7,539 nt of DNA from Salinibacterium sp. GTDB taxonomy: Bacteria; Actinomycetota; Actinomycetes; Actinomycetales; Microbacteriaceae. The position numbers and the translations under genes are program-made. Each line of letters begins with the position of its first letter. Position 1 is the first letter of the stretch. The notes below the pieces were generated by a model that had not been told where the DNA came from, did no database searches, and saw nothing but the letters and a program-made list of their open reading frames with translations. Shown here piece by piece: positions 5,894 through 7,539 of the stretch. The DNA lies in NCBI GenBank assembly GCA_025352485.1, contig JANXTJ010000056.1:1-7539 (forward strand), read 5' to 3'.

Positions 5894-7189
5894 CTACGGG
5901 GTGCCGGTACCGAATCCGGCCTCAAGGTTTGCCCAGAGCAGGGCCTGAACTTGAAGCGCAAGATCTCGCAGCAACGAGATATCCGCCCCGCTGAAGACCC
6001 GCGGTTCACGGTCGACGATGCACAGAGTGCCGACTCGGTGCCCATCCGGCGCCTGCAGCGGGTAGCCCGCGTAAAAGCGAACGGGATCGACGAGCTTCGA
6101 CATGGCGGCGTACCGGTCGTCTGCCGCAGTGTCTTCGATGACGTACACGTGCGAGCTTCGAATCGTGACATCGCAGGCCGATTCGTGGCGTGGGACATTG
6201 TCGCGCCGTATCCCGGACGCCGCGCCCACCCACAGGTGTTCACTTTCCACGAAATTGAGGGATGCCCCTGTCACGCCGAAGAGGTCGCGTGCGTTAGCGA
6301 CCACCCTATCGATGCGCTGGTCGGGACCGCGGTTGGCCCGACCCAGCTCGCGAAGTGCTCGCAACCTGGACTGCTCGTCTTCCGGATCAGTCCAGTTCAG
6401 CGGGTCAGCCCGGTGCAGCGGATCCGCCGAGTCCAGCGGGTCGCCCGAGTGCAGTGCCGAGTACGCCGGGTCGGCCGAGTGCACCGCATGGGTGTCGAGA
6501 ATCATCGCGACGGTGGGAGCCATCAGAGCCGCCCACTGCGCGTAAAGGTCACTTCCCGCGGTGGCGAGGAAATCCCCTCTTCGAGGCGCAAAGGGCAGGA
6601 ACGTGACTTGCGGTCGGGCTGCGGCAAGAGCAATCGACTCGTCGTTGATCCCGTCGGTCGAAGACACGACGAACGGTTCAAACCTCGCCGGGATGGGAAC
6701 CAGTGTGGGAAGAGCCGCGAGGCCGACCGTGACGATCGAGAGGCTGTCCGGCGCCGCCGCAATGATCGAATCCAGAAGCGCCGCGAGCTTGCGGCGCCAC
6801 CTCGATCTCGGAGTAAGCTGCAGCGCCTCAAAACCTCCAATGTTGAGCACGACGACGTCGTAACGGGAGAGCCGAGCACCGGAGATGACCGTCTGTGCGC
6901 CCGCCGGTCCCATTCCCTGCGCGCCGATGACATCCACATCGGTACCGCGCCCGGTGAGTTCAGAAACACGCCGGGCCAAGTGCCCCGCAATTCCCAGGTC
7001 GTGTGAAAGAACGCCATAGCCGACGGTTCCGCCGGAGCCGACGAGCAGAATGCGATCGGCATTGACGCCAGGCGCGTGCACGGTTGCGGTGGCAGCGGGC
7101 TGCGGTAATCGGCGCCATGATTGCGGTGATAAGGCGTGCCACACGCATAAAATCACGACAGCACACGCGTGACCGAGATAGCCGAACAT
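5894..7189 (-). CDS. Membrane-anchored degenerate SGNH-like domain fused to a GAF domain
   Basis: The 431-residue protein has a hydrophobic segment at about 4-20, followed by Arg-Arg, predicting one membrane anchor with the rest in the cytoplasm. Residues 46-231 look like an SGNH/GDSL hydrolase fold: strand ILLVGSGGTVGYG at 47-59, DVVVLNIGG at 111-119, and a terminal helix QWAALMAP. The expected GDS is GSG (51-53), GGND is GGFE (118-121), and no histidine occurs at 196-225 where DxxH is expected, so esterase activity is doubtful. A repeat linker (236-269) leads to a GAF domain (about 277-418). That domain carries family-typical features, including LFGVTGASLNFVE, a Cys339 region, RFYAGYPL and GTLCIVDREPRVFS. 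The ATG at 7189 is chosen for its GGAGGA site; an in-frame GTG at 7237 adds 16 residues. A sensory or ligand-binding role is inferred from the GAF domain. There is no output domain. Confidence 0.82.
   Translation of the reverse strand: MFGYLGHACAVVILCVWHALSPQSWRRLPQPAATATVHAPGVNADRILLVGSGGTVGYGVLSHDLGIAGHLARRVSELTGRGTDVDVIGAQGMGPAGAQTVISGARLSRYDVVVLNIGGFEALQLTPRSRWRRKLAALLDSIIAAAPDSLSIVTVGLAALPTLVPIPARFEPFVVSSTDGINDESIALAAARPQVTFLPFAPRRGDFLATAGSDLYAQWAALMAPTVAMILDTHAVHSADPAYSALHSGDPLDSADPLHRADPLNWTDPEDEQSRLRALRELGRANRGPDQRIDRVVANARDLFGVTGASLNFVESEHLWVGAASGIRRDNVPRHESACDVTIRSSHVYVIEDTAADDRYAAMSKLVDPVRFYAGYPLQAPDGHRVGTLCIVDREPRVFSGADISLLRDLALQVQALLWANLEAGFGTGTP
6383..6484 (-). repeat. 18-bp tandem repeats encoding [LV]xxxDP units
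   Basis: The linker between the SGNH-like and GAF domains is built from 18-bp units with consensus CTGnACysGGCkGAyCCG. On the coding strand the order is one full unit (VHSADP), a 12-nt partial unit (AYSA), then four contiguous full units: LHSGDP, LDSADP, LHRADP and LNWTDP. This adds to 102 bp. Six-residue in-frame units can be gained or lost without a frameshift. Confidence 0.85.
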
Positions 7190-7192
7190 CGT

Positions 7193-7198
7193 TCCTCC
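7193..7198 (-). promoter_or_regulatory. Ribosome binding site of the SGNH-GAF gene
   Basis: GGAGGA on the minus strand lies three bases before the ATG at 7189. It is a strong Shine-Dalgarno core with slightly tight spacing and supports this start over the in-frame GTG at 7237. Confidence 0.7.
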
Positions 7199-7242
7199 AG
7201 CGCCGTTGATCAACGCAGTTTCTCCACCCAGCTTCACTGAAC

Positions 7243-7539
7243 CTAGGTCGGCTGGAACCAGGGGGGGTAGACCGCCACCTTCGGGGCCGGGCCAGCGGAG
7301 ACGCTATCGGTGAGCAGTTGCCGCACGCGGTCGCGCACCCGGTCATTGGCGACACCGATGAGTTGCACCGACGCGAAGGGGAAACTCCCCCGCGCGAGCG
7401 CTTCGGCGTCGCGTTTAGCGTCATCGTTGCCGTGCAGGCGCTCGATCATGTGTTGGATGCCGTCGCCGCTAGCGAAGCGCGTGACGGTTGCTGCGGAATC
7501 ACCATCCGCGATCACTGCGCCGTCGCCGAAGTCGATGAG
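7243..7539 (-). CDS. C-terminal part of an unrecognised protein entering from the right edge
   Basis: The frame is open from the window edge to a TAG at 7243-7245, giving 98 residues of a C-terminus. It reads LIDFGDGAVIADGDSAAT near the edge, then a charged helical stretch, SFPFASVQLIGVANDRVRD in the middle, and ends VAVYPPWFQPT. The alternation of strand-like and helix-like segments suggests a globular soluble alpha/beta domain. I do not recognise the family and assign no function. Codon use (mostly G/C third positions) and the clean end support a real gene. The next start on the same strand follows after 53 nt, so it may be co-transcribed with the SGNH-GAF gene, which would make its identity the best clue to that gene's role. 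Confidence 0.7.
   Translation of the reverse strand, partial: LIDFGDGAVIADGDSAATVTRFASGDGIQHMIERLHGNDDAKRDAEALARGSFPFASVQLIGVANDRVRDRVRQLLTDSVSAGPAPKVAVYPPWFQPT

Noticed and set aside
6383..6484. CRISPR-like repeat array
   Set aside because: The repeats are contiguous, only 18 bp, in frame and diverged. They encode a protein linker and have no spacers.
5762..7006. Long plus-strand ORF (414 codons) opposite the SGNH-GAF gene
   Set aside because: Its product is Arg/Gly/Val-rich without recognisable domains, while the opposite strand encodes clear SGNH-like and GAF motifs and has a strong ribosome binding site. It is a GC-driven shadow frame.

Overview
The window is a GC-rich chromosomal segment from an actinobacterium, most likely of the Microbacteriaceae. 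That placement is an inference. It rests on a DUF2510 protein, a DUF2207 membrane protein with a glycine tail, GC-rich third codon positions, and several genes that appear to be leaderless, with a TANNNT -10 box 6-7 nt before the start codon. I see no transposase, phage gene, CRISPR array, tRNA or rRNA.

Left part (1-3627): a minus-strand 4-coumarate/acyl-CoA ligase runs off the left edge. It is divergent from a plus-strand BtuE-type glutathione peroxidase. The peroxidase converges on a large minus-strand DUF2207 membrane protein, and their stop codons share four bases. Both ends of this pair lie against other genes, with no visible terminator between them.

Middle part (3628-5479): three plus-strand genes follow. 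They are a small YjdJ-type GNAT-like acetyltransferase, a Pro/Ala-rich DUF2510 protein, and a type I RNase H with all active-site residues present. Each has its own recognisable promoter box, so they look like separately transcribed neighbours and not one operon.

Right part (5480-7539): a 414-bp region without a confident gene holds two things. One is a possible 38-residue, very basic small ORF with a good ribosome binding site. The other is a 110-bp nested inverted repeat that would fold well as minus-strand RNA. The repeat begins 9 nt after the stop codon of the most unusual gene here, a 431-residue minus-strand protein. That protein has one membrane segment, an SGNH/GDSL-like domain whose catalytic residues appear to be lost, a linker built from 18-bp tandem repeats, and a C-terminal GAF domain. 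Upstream of it on the same strand is the C-terminal end of an unrecognised protein that enters from the right edge; 53 nt separate the two, so they may be co-transcribed.

Most of the window is ordinary housekeeping and accessory content. The parts worth a second look are the degenerate SGNH-GAF fusion, its repeat linker, the structured element after it and the small basic ORF. Their connection to one another is conjecture.
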